From assembly GCF_035944375.1 (NCBI RefSeq), contig NZ_DASZBE010000043.1: a DNA stretch of 64,000 nt; one strand, written 5' to 3'. Shown here piece by piece: positions 1 to 8,471 of this stretch. Both the position numbers and the translations under genes were made by a program. The DNA comes from Allobosea sp035944375. GTDB taxonomy: Bacteria > Pseudomonadota > Alphaproteobacteria > Rhizobiales > Beijerinckiaceae. Below the pieces are notes generated by a model, which saw only the letters and a list, made by a program, of their open reading frames with translations, was not told the origin of the DNA and searched no databases. Each line of letters begins with the position of its first letter. Within the stretch, counting starts at the first letter, position 1.

Positions 1-799
1 GGAGAAGGTCCAGCGCTGGGTGCTGGCCGGCACCGACTACGTCTACCCGCGCACGACCAACAAGATTCTCGAGGCCTATCTGCTCGCCAAGGGCGTGGCC
101 AAGGAGGACATCATGATCAACTACACGCCGTTCGGTCATTCCGACTGGCAGACGATCGTCTCCGACATCAAGAAGTTCGGCACCGCCGGCAAGAAGACCG
201 CCGTGGTCTCGACCATCAACGGCGACGCCAACGTGCCGTTCTACAAGGAGCTCGGCAATCAGGGCGTCAAGGCGACCGACATTCCGGTCGTCGCCTTCTC
301 GGTCGGCGAAGAAGAGCTGGCCGGCATCGACACCAAGCCGCTGGTCGGCCATCTCGCCGCCTGGAACTACTTCCAGTCGGTCAAGACGCCGGAGAACGAG
401 GCCTTCATCAAGCAGTGGAAGGCCTTCAAGAAGAACGACAAGGCCGTCACCAACGACCCGATGGAGGCCCATGTCATCGGCTTCGCCATGTGGGTGAAGG
501 CGGTCGAGAAGGCCAAGAGCTTCGATCCCGACAAGGTGATCGACGCGCTGCCGGGCATCCAGGCGCCGAACCTGACCGGCGGCATCTCGACGATGCTCCC
601 CAACCACCACATCACCAAGCCCGTGCTGATCGGCGAGATCAGGGCCGACGGCCAGTTCGACGTGGTCTCCAAGACCGATCTCGTGCCCGGAGACGCCTGG
701 TCCAAGCACCTCGACGGCTCGAAGGACCTGATCGGCGACTGGGTCGAGAAGAAGTGCGGCAACTTCAACACCAAGACCGGCAAGTGCGGCGGCGCCTGA
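1..799 (+). CDS. urtA: Urea ABC transporter, substrate-binding protein UrtA (3' part)
   Basis: This is the C-terminal part of a periplasmic type I solute-binding protein; the start lies outside the window and the reading frame is open from base 2. Near the start the protein shows GTDYVYPRTTNKIL, a segment typical of UrtA/FmdD proteins of the branched-chain amino acid binding family. UrtA delivers urea (or short amides) to the UrtBC membrane channel. The C-terminus carries a Cys pair (KKCGNFNTKTGKC). It is followed by urtB after about 150 bases that hold two hairpins. The family call is firm because the complete urtBCDE set follows in order. Confidence 0.93.
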   Translation, partial: EKVQRWVLAGTDYVYPRTTNKILEAYLLAKGVAKEDIMINYTPFGHSDWQTIVSDIKKFGTAGKKTAVVSTINGDANVPFYKELGNQGVKATDIPVVAFSVGEEELAGIDTKPLVGHLAAWNYFQSVKTPENEAFIKQWKAFKKNDKAVTNDPMEAHVIGFAMWVKAVEKAKSFDPDKVIDALPGIQAPNLTGGISTMLPNHHITKPVLIGEIRADGQFDVVSKTDLVPGDAWSKHLDGSKDLIGDWVEKKCGNFNTKTGKCGGA

Positions 800-814
800 C
801 GAGTTGAGAGGGGG

Positions 815-887
815 AGGGCCGGCACGGGCGCCATAAGGCCCGGCCGGCCCTTGCAATCAGCGGCACCCCCGGCTCGGGCCGGGGGTG
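815..887 (+). terminator. Tandem hairpins between urtA and urtB (attenuator or mRNA stabiliser)
   Basis: Two perfect inverted repeats lie in the urtA-urtB gap. The first has 9-bp arms at 815-823 and 843-851 with a 19-base loop. The second has 10-bp arms at 864-873 and 878-887 closing a TCGG tetraloop. Only a short T stretch follows, so full termination is unlikely. Such hairpins after a binding-protein gene commonly let the binding protein be made in excess over the membrane parts; that role is inferred. Confidence 0.6.
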
Positions 888-947
888 TTCGCCACACAAG
901 AGCCGGCGCTGCGCCCCGCCCGCCGACGGACCATGCGAAGCGAGCCC

Positions 948-2549
948 ATGCGGATCCTGTCCTGCCTTCTGCGCACCCTGGCGCTGGCGATGCTGCTCGC
1001 GCTCCATCCGGGCGCGGCAACCGCCCAGAGCGCCGACGACCCCTTCGTCCGGCTCGCTGCCGACAGTTTTTCCGAAACCAACCGCGCCATCGAAGGGCTG
1101 ATCGCCCAGGCGCATCCGCAGGCGGCCGTGATCATCGAGGCGCTGGCCGAAGGCCGGCTGCTGGCCGGCGACGGCGCCGTCGTCGTCCGGATGCCGGACG
1201 GCCGCATCCTCGACGCCCGCACTGGCGCGACCCTGCCCGCGGCGCCCGCGGGTCTTGCGGCCGTGCGGCTCAACAACAGCGTCCGCCGCACCATCCAGGG
1301 CGCGCTGGGCGGTCTCGGCCTGCTCAATCCCGATGCCGGCCGGCGCATCGCCGCGGCCGAGGCCGTGTTCAAATCGCGTGATGCGTCGCTTCTGCCGGTG
1401 CTCGAAGGCGCCATCGCCAAGGAGGCCGATGCGCGGGTCAAGGCCGTGCTGCGCCAGGCCCAGGCCGCCATCCTCGTCGCGAAGCCGGACGCACCGCCCT
1501 TCGACCGGATCGCTGCCATCGACGTGCTGCGCGAGCGCGGCGACCAGGATGCTCTGGCGACGCTGCGCTCGCTGCCGGCCGACGCCTCCGCCTCGCTGAA
1601 GGAAGCGCAGGCCCGCGCCGTCTCGGACATCGAGGGCCGGCTGGCATTGTGGCGGGCCGGCCAGAACCTCTGGTACGGCCTCTCGCTCGGCTCGGTGCTG
1701 CTGCTCGCCGCGATCGGGCTAGCCATCACCTTCGGTGTGATGGGCGTGATCAACATGGCCCATGGCGAAATGGTCATGATCGGCGCCTACACGACCTTCA
1801 TCGTCCAGGAGGTCATCCGCACCAGCGCGCCGGGCCTGTTCGACTATTCGTTGCTGATCGCCGTGCCGCTCGCCTTCCTGGTGGCGGGGCTGGTAGGCAT
1901 CGCCATCGAGCGCGGCGTCATTCGCTTTCTCTATGGCCGGCCGCTGGAGACGCTGCTCGCGACCTGGGGCATCAGCCTGATCCTGCAGCAGGCGGTCCGC
2001 ACCGCCTTCGGGCCGACCAACCGCGAGGTCGGCGCGCCGGCCTTCATGTCGGGCGCGGTCGAGATCGGCCAGCTCGCCATCACCTGGAACCGGCTCTGGA
2101 TCATCGTCTTCGCCGGGCTCGTCTTCGCCGCCCTGCTGGCGATCCTGAAGCTGACGCCGATCGGCCTGCAGATGCGCGCCGTCACCCAGAACCGGCGCAT
2201 GGCCTCTGCCATGGGCATCCGCACCGGCCGCGTCGACGCGCTGACCTTCGGGCTCGGCTCCGGCGTGGCAGGGCTCGCCGGTGTCGCGCTGTCGCAGATC
2301 GACAATGTCAGCCCCAATCTCGGCCAGAGCTACATCATCGACTCATTCATGGTCGTGGTCTTCGGGGGCGTCGGCAATCTCTGGGGCACGCTGGTCGCGG
2401 CGATGACGCTCGGCGTCGCCAACAAGCTGCTCGAGCCCTATGCGGGCGCGGTGCTCGGCAAGATCGCGCTGCTCGTCTTCATCATCCTCTTCATCCAGAA
2501 GCGCCCGCGCGGCCTGTTCGCGCTCAAGGGCCGGGCGGTGGAGGCATGA
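948..2549 (+). CDS. urtB: Urea ABC transporter permease UrtB
   Basis: Inner-membrane permease of the urea ABC transporter, LivH-like. From the chosen ATG the protein is 533 aa and opens with a signal-like stretch (MRILSCLLRTLALAMLLAL ... AAT-AQS). A soluble region of roughly 200 residues rich in Ala and Arg follows, then the membrane domain from about residue 240 (LGSVLLLAAIGLAITFGVMG onward). This long N-terminal extension is normal for UrtB and distinguishes it from LivH. An in-frame ATG also exists at 933; neither has a strong ribosome site. The stop overlaps the urtC start as ATGA, so the two are translationally coupled. Confidence 0.93.
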   Translation: MRILSCLLRTLALAMLLALHPGAATAQSADDPFVRLAADSFSETNRAIEGLIAQAHPQAAVIIEALAEGRLLAGDGAVVVRMPDGRILDARTGATLPAAPAGLAAVRLNNSVRRTIQGALGGLGLLNPDAGRRIAAAEAVFKSRDASLLPVLEGAIAKEADARVKAVLRQAQAAILVAKPDAPPFDRIAAIDVLRERGDQDALATLRSLPADASASLKEAQARAVSDIEGRLALWRAGQNLWYGLSLGSVLLLAAIGLAITFGVMGVINMAHGEMVMIGAYTTFIVQEVIRTSAPGLFDYSLLIAVPLAFLVAGLVGIAIERGVIRFLYGRPLETLLATWGISLILQQAVRTAFGPTNREVGAPAFMSGAVEIGQLAITWNRLWIIVFAGLVFAALLAILKLTPIGLQMRAVTQNRRMASAMGIRTGRVDALTFGLGSGVAGLAGVALSQIDNVSPNLGQSYIIDSFMVVVFGGVGNLWGTLVAAMTLGVANKLLEPYAGAVLGKIALLVFIILFIQKRPRGLFALKGRAVEA

Positions 2550-3685
2550 TCGCGCGCTTCCTCCTGCAGGACATGGACCGGCGCGGCACGGTCTTCCTTG
2601 CCCTCATCGCCGGCCTCGCCATCCTGATCCCGGCTTTGAACCTGCTCGTGCCGGCCGGCTCGCCCTTCCACGTGCCGACCTCGACCATGTCGCTCTGGGG
2701 CAAATATCTCTGCTACGCGCTGCTGGCGATCTCGCTCGACCTCGTCTGGGGCTATTGCGGCATCCTCTCGCTCGGCCACGGCGCCTTCTTTGCGCTCGGC
2801 GGCTATGCGATGGGCATGTATCTGATGCGCCAGATCGGCTCGCGCGGTACCTATGGCAACCCGATCCTGCCGGACTTCATGGTCTTCCTGAACTGGAAGG
2901 AGCTGCCCTGGTACTGGTACGGCTTCGACTCCTTCCCCTTCGCGATGCTGATGGTGCTGCTCGCGCCGGGGCTGCTCGCCTTCGTCTTCGGCTGGTTCGC
3001 CTTCCGCTCGCGCGTCACCGGCGTCTATCTCTCGATCATCACCCAGGCGCTGACCTACGCCCTGCTGCTCGCCTTTTTCCGCAACGACATGGGCTTCGGC
3101 GGCAACAACGGCCTAACCGATTTCAAGGACATCCTTGGTTTCAACGTCCAGGCGCAAGCGACTCGTGCGGCTCTGTTTTCCATGACCTGCGTCATGCTGA
3201 TCGCCGGCTTCCTGATCGCGCGCGGCATCGTCGTCTCGAAGCTCGGCAAGGTGGTCATCGCGATCCGCGACGCGGAATCGCGCACGCGCTTCCTCGGCTA
3301 CCGGGTCGACCGCTTCAAGCTGTTCGTCTTCACCGTCTCGGCTTGCATGGCGGGCGTCGCGGGGGCGCTCTACGTGCCCCAGGTCGGCATCATCAACCCC
3401 AGCGAATTCGCCCCCGCGAACTCGATCGAGACCGTGATCTGGGTCGCAGTCGGCGGGCGCGGCACGCTGGTCGGCGCGGCGCTCGGCGGCGTCGTCGTCA
3501 ACTACGCCAAGACGATCTTCACCTCCGGCTTCATGGCGCCTTACTGGCTCTTCGCGCTCGGCGCGCTCTTCGTCTTCGTCACCCTCTTCATGCCCAAGGG
3601 CATCCTCGGCACGGCGCAGGACTGGTGGGAGAAAAGGCGCCGGCCTGCTCCCGCGACAGCGCCCGAACCGGCCCCGGCGGAGTGA
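2546..3685 (+). CDS. urtC: Urea ABC transporter permease UrtC
   Basis: Second membrane permease of the urea transporter, 379 aa, LivM-like. It has multiple hydrophobic segments and the conserved EAA-like region around GKVVIAIRDAESRTRFLGY, where the ATPases dock. The segment NNGLTDFKDILGF is typical of UrtC. The start ATG overlaps the urtB stop by four bases. The tail is Pro/Ala rich and probably cytoplasmic. It works as a heterodimer with UrtB and is energised by UrtD and UrtE, encoded directly downstream. Confidence 0.94.
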   Translation: MIARFLLQDMDRRGTVFLALIAGLAILIPALNLLVPAGSPFHVPTSTMSLWGKYLCYALLAISLDLVWGYCGILSLGHGAFFALGGYAMGMYLMRQIGSRGTYGNPILPDFMVFLNWKELPWYWYGFDSFPFAMLMVLLAPGLLAFVFGWFAFRSRVTGVYLSIITQALTYALLLAFFRNDMGFGGNNGLTDFKDILGFNVQAQATRAALFSMTCVMLIAGFLIARGIVVSKLGKVVIAIRDAESRTRFLGYRVDRFKLFVFTVSACMAGVAGALYVPQVGIINPSEFAPANSIETVIWVAVGGRGTLVGAALGGVVVNYAKTIFTSGFMAPYWLFALGALFVFVTLFMPKGILGTAQDWWEKRRRPAPATAPEPAPAE

Positions 3686-3690
3686 CGCGC

Positions 3691-4455
3691 ATGAACGCAT
3701 CCAACCCCGGCGCCCTGACCTCCTCGCTGCTCTATCTCGACGGCGTCAGCGTCTCCTTCGACGGCTTCAAGGCGATCCGCGGACTCTCGCTGACGATCGA
3801 GCCCGGCGAGATGCGCGCCATCATCGGCCCCAACGGCGCCGGCAAGACGACGATGATGGACATCATCACCGGCAAGACCAAGCCCGATGTCGGCACGGTG
3901 ATGTTCGGCGGCTCGATCGACCTCACCAAGCTCGACGAGGCGGCGATCGCCAATCTCGGCATCGGCCGCAAGTTCCAGAAGCCGACGGTCTTCGACTTCC
4001 ACACCATCGAGGACAACATCCTGCTCGCGCTGAAGGCACCGCGCACGGTGGCGCGGACCCTGTTCTGGAAGACGGCCGCAGCGCAGCAGAAGCGCATCGA
4101 CGACATCCTCGGCATCATCAAGCTCGCAGACGTCCGCGACCGGCTCGCCGGCTCGCTCTCGCATGGCCAGAAGCAGTGGCTCGAGATCGGCATGCTGCTG
4201 GCGCAGGACCCCAAGCTCCTGCTCGTCGACGAGCCCGCCGCCGGCATGACCGACGGCGAGACCGCCGAGACGGCGGTACTCCTCAAGGAGATCGCCAGGG
4301 ACCATTCGGTCATCGTCGTCGAGCACGACATGGGCTTCATCCGCGAACTCGGCGTGAAGGTCACGGTGCTGCACGAGGGCTCGGTCCTCGCCGAAGGCCC
4401 GCTCGACCAGGTCAGCGCCAACGAGCGCGTCGTCGAAGTCTATCTGGGGCGATGA
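3691..4455 (+). CDS. urtD: Urea ABC transporter ATP-binding protein UrtD
   Basis: LivG-like ATPase of 254 aa. Walker A is GPNGAGKT (about residues 47-54), followed by the signature region SLSHGQKQWLEIGMLL and Walker B LLLVDEPAAGMTD. SHGQKQ in place of the usual SGGQ is characteristic of the UrtD/LivG group. It starts five bases after urtC, and its stop overlaps the urtE start (ATGA). It hydrolyses ATP at the cytoplasmic face to drive urea import. Confidence 0.95.
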   Translation: MNASNPGALTSSLLYLDGVSVSFDGFKAIRGLSLTIEPGEMRAIIGPNGAGKTTMMDIITGKTKPDVGTVMFGGSIDLTKLDEAAIANLGIGRKFQKPTVFDFHTIEDNILLALKAPRTVARTLFWKTAAAQQKRIDDILGIIKLADVRDRLAGSLSHGQKQWLEIGMLLAQDPKLLLVDEPAAGMTDGETAETAVLLKEIARDHSVIVVEHDMGFIRELGVKVTVLHEGSVLAEGPLDQVSANERVVEVYLGR

Positions 4456-5153
4456 GCATGCTGACCGTCGACGCCATCGACCTGCATTACGGCGCTGCCC
4501 AGGCGCTGCGGCGCGTCTCGATCACCGCGCAAGCCGGCAAGGTCACCTGCGTGATGGGCCGCAACGGCGTCGGCAAGACCACGCTGATGCGCGCCATCGT
4601 CGGCCAGCAGGCGATCAGCGCCGGCAAGATCTCCTTCGGCGGCGAGGACATCTCGACCTTGCGCACCGAGGACCGCGCGCGGGCCGGCATCGGCTTCGTG
4701 CCGCAGGGCCGCGAGGTCTTTCCGCTGCTCAGCGTCAAGGAAAACCTCGAGACGGGCTTCGCGCCGCTGCCGCGCCGGGAGCGCTATGTCCCGGATGAAC
4801 TCTTCGACCTGTTCCCCGTGCTCAAATCCATGCTGGGCCGACGCGGCGGAGACCTCTCGGGAGGCCAGCAGCAGCAACTCGCCATCGCGCGGGCGCTGGT
4901 GACCCGACCCAAACTGCTGGTGCTGGACGAGCCGACCGAGGGCATCCAGCCCTCGATCATCAAGGATATCGGCCGCGCGATCGACTATCTGCGCTCCAGG
5001 GGCGACATGGCGATCGTGCTGGTCGAGCAGTATTTCGACTTCGCCCGCGACCTCGCCGACACGATGTTCGTGATGGACCGCGGCGAGGTCGTGCTCTCGG
5101 GCGCGATGAAGGACCTCGACGCCAACCAGGTCCAGCGCCTGATCCAGGTCTGA
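4452..5153 (+). CDS. urtE: Urea ABC transporter ATP-binding protein UrtE
   Basis: LivF-like ATPase, 233 aa. Walker A is GRNGVGKTT, the signature is LSGGQQQQLAIARAL and Walker B is LLVLDEPTEGIQPS. It pairs with UrtD. The start at 4452 overlaps the urtD stop; a second ATG two codons later is possible. No urease gene follows within the window, so the urea-using enzyme must lie elsewhere or upstream. The next gene starts about 100 bases on and looks independently expressed. Confidence 0.95.
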   Translation: MSMLTVDAIDLHYGAAQALRRVSITAQAGKVTCVMGRNGVGKTTLMRAIVGQQAISAGKISFGGEDISTLRTEDRARAGIGFVPQGREVFPLLSVKENLETGFAPLPRRERYVPDELFDLFPVLKSMLGRRGGDLSGGQQQQLAIARALVTRPKLLVLDEPTEGIQPSIIKDIGRAIDYLRSRGDMAIVLVEQYFDFARDLADTMFVMDRGEVVLSGAMKDLDANQVQRLIQV

Positions 5154-5170
5154 GCGCCGGCCGCGGCAGA

Positions 5171-5184
5171 TTGATCCAGATCAT
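5171..5184 (+). promoter_or_regulatory. Candidate FNR/FixK box upstream of ppk2
   Basis: The sequence TTGATCCAGATCAT matches the anaerobox TTGAT-N4-ATCAA except for its last base. It lies about 75 bases before the chosen ppk2 start. A TTTAAT element at 5196-5201 could be a -10, although the spacing to the box is shorter than the usual -41.5 class II arrangement. Oxygen-limited control of ppk2 is an inference. Confidence 0.4.
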
Positions 5185-5254
5185 GGCGACGCTGCTTTAA
5201 TTGCAGGGACACTCCTCGAAATCGGGCCGGCGGCCCATGCGAGGGAGATTGATC

Positions 5255-6367
5255 GTGGCGACCCGTCGACAGCCCTCAGCCGGTGCCGCGTCTCGGCAGC
5301 CCCGCCCGGTCCCCACTCCAGTCGAGCCCGCCGTGACCGCCGAGGGCATCGAGGCCGGCTTGGCGGCGGAACGGACAGAAGCGGTTCAGGAAGCGCAGAT
5401 CGCCGCCCTCTCGTCGGTGGCTGGCGAGGCCGATGCGGCGGGGGGTGTCGAGGCGATCCTCGCAGGCGCCTCGCCCGACGACGCCCGCCGGATGCGCAGC
5501 GCGCTCGGCCTGCCGAAGGCGCCCGGAAAACCGCGCGAAACCAGCGACGAATTATCGGGCGACTGGCGCCAGGGCGCCTATCCCTATCGTTACAAGATGC
5601 TGCGCAAGGACTATGAGCGCGACAAGTTCAGGCTGCAGTCCGAGCTCCTCAAGCTGCAGACCTGGGTGAAGGAGTCGCGTCAGCGCGTCGTGATCCTGTT
5701 CGAGGGCCGCGACGCGGCCGGCAAGGGCGGCGCCATCAAGCGCTTCATGGAGCATCTCAATCCGCGCGGCGCCCGGGTGGTGGCGCTGGAGAAGCCCAGC
5801 GAGGTCGAGCGCGGCCAGTGGTATTTCCAGCGCTATGTCCAGCATCTGCCCACGACCGGCGAGATCGTCCTGTTCGACCGCAGCTGGTACAACCGCGCCG
5901 GCGTCGAGCGCGTCATGGGCTTCTGCTCCGACAGCGAATACCGCGAGTTCCTGCGCCAGGCGCCGGAGTTCGAGCGCAATCTGGTGCGCAGCGGCATCCA
6001 CCTGATCAAGTTCTGGTTCTCGGTCAGCCGCGACGAGCAGCATCGCCGCTTCAGGGAGCGCGAGGCGCATCCCCTGAAGCAGTGGAAGCTCTCGCCCGTC
6101 GATCTCGCCAGCCTCGACAAATGGGACGACTACACGGCCGCCAAGGAGGCGATGTTCTTCGCCACCGACACGGCCGATTCGCCCTGGACGGTGGTGAAGT
6201 CCGACGACAAGAAGCGGGCGCGCCTCAATGCGTTCCGCTATGTGCTGCGCTCGCTGCCCTATGCCGGCAAGGACGTCGATCGAATCGGCGCCGTCGACAC
6301 GCTGCTCGTCGGCCGCGCCAATTTCGTCTACGAGCGCGACGAGCAGGTGCCCGGCCAGTCGGCCTGA
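5255..6367 (+). CDS. ppk2: Polyphosphate kinase 2 family protein
   Basis: PPK2 enzymes transfer phosphate between polyphosphate and nucleotides. The core has Walker A FEGRDAAGKGG (about residues 149-159), the lid/Walker B region FDRSWYNRAGVERVMGF (about 207-223) and LIKFWFSVSRDEQ, all hallmarks of single-domain PPK2. The first 90 residues are an Ala/Glu-rich, low-complexity extension. I chose the GTG at 5255 because GAGGGAG lies 7 bases before it, giving 370 aa; TTG 5249 and ATG 5237 are in-frame alternatives. Which nucleotide is preferred cannot be read with certainty. It ends against a hairpin shared with the convergent acdR. Confidence 0.9.
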   Translation: MATRRQPSAGAASRQPRPVPTPVEPAVTAEGIEAGLAAERTEAVQEAQIAALSSVAGEADAAGGVEAILAGASPDDARRMRSALGLPKAPGKPRETSDELSGDWRQGAYPYRYKMLRKDYERDKFRLQSELLKLQTWVKESRQRVVILFEGRDAAGKGGAIKRFMEHLNPRGARVVALEKPSEVERGQWYFQRYVQHLPTTGEIVLFDRSWYNRAGVERVMGFCSDSEYREFLRQAPEFERNLVRSGIHLIKFWFSVSRDEQHRRFREREAHPLKQWKLSPVDLASLDKWDDYTAAKEAMFFATDTADSPWTVVKSDDKKRARLNAFRYVLRSLPYAGKDVDRIGAVDTLLVGRANFVYERDEQVPGQSA

Positions 6368-6381
6368 CGACACCGCTCGCC

Positions 6382-6403
6382 CCGCCGCCTCGGGGGGCGG
6401 CGG
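6382..6403. terminator. Hairpin between convergent ppk2 and acdR
   Basis: A perfect 8-bp stem (CCGCCGCC / GGCGGCGG) with a six-base loop lies 14 bases after the ppk2 stop and 9 bases after the acdR end on the other strand. No T run is present on either side. It could stop transcription in both directions. Confidence 0.5.
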
Positions 6404-6412
6404 ATGCGGCGC

Positions 6413-6877
6413 TCAGAACGCCAGCGGCGCGTTGTCGACGACCTCTTTCATCACGAAGAAGGTGCGCGTCTGCCGCACACCCGGAAGCGCGATCAGCTTG
6501 TCCCCGTGGAGCTTGTTGAAATCCGCCATGTCGCGGACGCGGATCTTCAGGATGTAGTCGAAATCACCCGCAACGATGTGGCAGTCGAGCACGACCGGCA
6601 TCGCCCGGATCGCCGCCTCGAAGTCGCCGAAGCTCTCGGGCGTCGAGCGGTCCAGCACCACGCCGACGAAGGCGAGCGTGCCCATCTCGACCTTTTGCGG
6701 CGAGACCTGCGCCCGCACCCCCGTGACATAGCCCTCCGTGAAGAGGCGCTGGATGCGCCTGTGGCAGGTGGCGGCGCTGGTGTTCACGCGCTTGGCGATC
6801 TCGGCATTGCCCATCCGGCCGTCGCTCTGCAGCAGCCGCAGAATCTTGAGGTCGGTCCGGTCGAGTTTAGGCTCCAT
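6413..6877 (-). CDS. acdR: Lrp/AsnC family regulator, probable ACC deaminase activator
   Basis: 154-aa Lrp/AsnC protein. An N-terminal helix-turn-helix (LDRTDLKILRLLQSDGR ... NTSAATCHRRIQRL) is followed by an AsnC ligand-binding ACT-like domain (IVAGDFDYILKIRV ... LPGVRQTRTFFVMKEV). It is divergent from acdS across a 159-base gap, the arrangement known for acdR/acdS in proteobacteria, where the Lrp-type AcdR activates ACC deaminase. The role is assigned from that context and family. It probably binds dyads in the shared intergenic region. Confidence 0.85.
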   Translation of the reverse strand: MEPKLDRTDLKILRLLQSDGRMGNAEIAKRVNTSAATCHRRIQRLFTEGYVTGVRAQVSPQKVEMGTLAFVGVVLDRSTPESFGDFEAAIRAMPVVLDCHIVAGDFDYILKIRVRDMADFNKLHGDKLIALPGVRQTRTFFVMKEVVDNAPLAF

Positions 6878-6985
6878 GAAAGGATCTTCCGAAAAAGGGG
6901 ATCAATCTGCGAGCTAAAACAGAAGATGGGATCAAACACGACGTCAAGACGCCAATCCATGCCTCAACTTCGGAAGTACCTTTCA

Positions 6986-6998
6986 AGCGATTTTCGCT
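6986..6998. promoter_or_regulatory. Dyad in the acdR-acdS intergenic region (candidate Lrp-type site)
   Basis: AGCGA-TTT-TCGCT is a perfect 5-bp inverted repeat about 40 bases before the acdS start. It overlaps a second palindrome, GCTAGC, at 6996-7001. The region is AT-richer than its surroundings. It is a plausible AcdR binding or promoter region, but five-base arms are short. Confidence 0.3.
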
Positions 6999-7036
6999 AG
7001 CTTTTCCGGGAATTCAATCCGGAGCAAGCAAGAACC

Positions 7037-8047
7037 ATGCTGTCGAAATTCGAGCGTTACCCGCTGACCTTCGGCCCGACGCCGATCGAGCCGCTGCCGC
7101 GTCTGTCCGCCCATCTCGGCGGCCAGGTCGAGCTCTTCGCCAAGCGCGAGGACTGCAATTCCGGCCTCGCCTTCGGCGGCAACAAGCTGCGCAAGCTCGA
7201 ATACATCGTGCCGGATGCGATCGCGTCCGGTGCCGACACGCTGGTCTCGATCGGCGGCGTCCAGTCGAACCACACCCGGATGGTCGCCGCGACCGCCGCC
7301 AAGATCGGCATGAAGTGCCGTCTCGTGCAGGAGAGCTGGGTGCCGCATGAGGATGCCGTCTATGACCGCGTCGGCAACATCCTGATGTCGCGGGTGATGG
7401 GCGCCGACGTCCAGCTCGTCGACGAGGGCTTCGACATCGGCATCCGCCAGAGCTGGGAGAACGCGCTGGCCGATGTGAAGGCCAAGGGAGGCAAGCCCTA
7501 TCCGATCCCCGCCGGCGCCTCTGTCCACAAGTTCGGCGGCCTCGGCTATGTCGGCTTCGCAGAGGAGGTGAGGGCGCAGGAGGCGCAGCTCGGCCTGCGG
7601 TTCGACTACATCGTCGTCTGCACCGTGACGGGCTCGACCCATGCCGGCATGGTCGTCGGCTTCGCGAAGGACGGCCGCCAGCGCAACGTCATCGGCATCG
7701 ACGCCTCCTTCACCCCGGCCCAGACCAGGGCGCAGGTCCTCGACATCGCGCAGAAGACCTCGGCCCTGATCGGCGGCAAGGACATCGTCGCAGACGACAT
7801 CGTTCTGAACGAGGACTACGCCTATCCCGTCTACGGCGTGCCCTCGCAGGAGACCATCGAGGCCATCCGCCTCTCGGCCCGGCTCGAGGGCATGATGACC
7901 GACCCCGTCTATGAGGGGAAATCGATGCAGGGCATGATCGACCTGGTGAAGAAGGGCTTCTTCCCCGCCGGTTCGAAGGTGCTCTACGCCCATCTCGGCG
8001 GCGTGCCGGCGATCAACGGCTACAGCTACACCTTCCGCAACGGCTGA
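7037..8047 (+). CDS. acdS: 1-aminocyclopropane-1-carboxylate (ACC) deaminase
   Basis: PLP enzyme of the tryptophan synthase beta fold that converts ACC, the plant ethylene precursor, to 2-oxobutyrate and ammonia. It is 336 aa, the normal length. PLP lysine is K50 in GGNKLRKLEY, with S77 in QSNHTR. E293 (VYEGKSM) and L320 (HLGGVPAINGY) correspond to the Glu/Leu pair that separates true ACC deaminases from D-cysteine desulfhydrases. The divergent Lrp-type regulator supports the call. In plant-associated bacteria this enzyme lowers plant ethylene and supplies nitrogen. Confidence 0.95.
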   Translation: MLSKFERYPLTFGPTPIEPLPRLSAHLGGQVELFAKREDCNSGLAFGGNKLRKLEYIVPDAIASGADTLVSIGGVQSNHTRMVAATAAKIGMKCRLVQESWVPHEDAVYDRVGNILMSRVMGADVQLVDEGFDIGIRQSWENALADVKAKGGKPYPIPAGASVHKFGGLGYVGFAEEVRAQEAQLGLRFDYIVVCTVTGSTHAGMVVGFAKDGRQRNVIGIDASFTPAQTRAQVLDIAQKTSALIGGKDIVADDIVLNEDYAYPVYGVPSQETIEAIRLSARLEGMMTDPVYEGKSMQGMIDLVKKGFFPAGSKVLYAHLGGVPAINGYSYTFRNG

Positions 8048-8052
8048 CGGCG

Positions 8053-8355
8053 ATGGAGGTCGTCCTCCTCATCGAGTTCGAGGCCGCCGCGCCCGGCCGC
8101 GCCGCCGTGCTGGAGCGGGTCGGCGCACTTGCTCTCTCGGGGCGGGGCCGGCTCAGCTTCCTCGGCACGGCTCCCGGCGAGGCGGGCGGGCCGGGCCGCG
8201 AGGTCCTGGCGGTCGGGCTGGCGCGGGCGGCCGAGGCGACGGCCCTCGTCGCGCGGTGGCGCGAGGAGGGGGCCCTGCCGGCCGGCGCCTGCGTGCGCCA
8301 TCTCGCCGTCCAGCCACTCTGGTCGATGGAGCCGCTGGCGCTGATGTTCCCCTGA
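8053..8355 (+). CDS. Small hypothetical protein downstream of acdS
   Basis: 100-aa protein of no family I recognise, rich in Ala, Gly, Arg and Leu. It starts five bases after the acdS stop, so it is probably co-transcribed. The first ten residues (MEVVLLIEFE) and the spacing of hydrophobic and charged residues suggest a small alpha/beta, dimeric-barrel-like fold, but this is a guess. There is no signal peptide or membrane segment. The reading frame could be an artefact of high GC; the tight spacing is the main support. Confidence 0.5.
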   Translation: MEVVLLIEFEAAAPGRAAVLERVGALALSGRGRLSFLGTAPGEAGGPGREVLAVGLARAAEATALVARWREEGALPAGACVRHLAVQPLWSMEPLALMFP

Positions 8356-8471
8356 CCGCGGCGTCACGGCCGGGGACGGCCGAGGGTCGCGGCTTGTCGG
8401 CGGGGGGCGGAGGATGCAAGAACCCGCGACAGCCGGCTGCGTCGCTCGCCGGCTCGACGGGAGTGCGCAAG

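Noticed and set aside
1..5153. Urease or urea amidolyase genes linked to the urt operon
   Set aside because: None occurs in the window; the amidases further on belong to a separate operon and are not urea amidolyases by their motifs.
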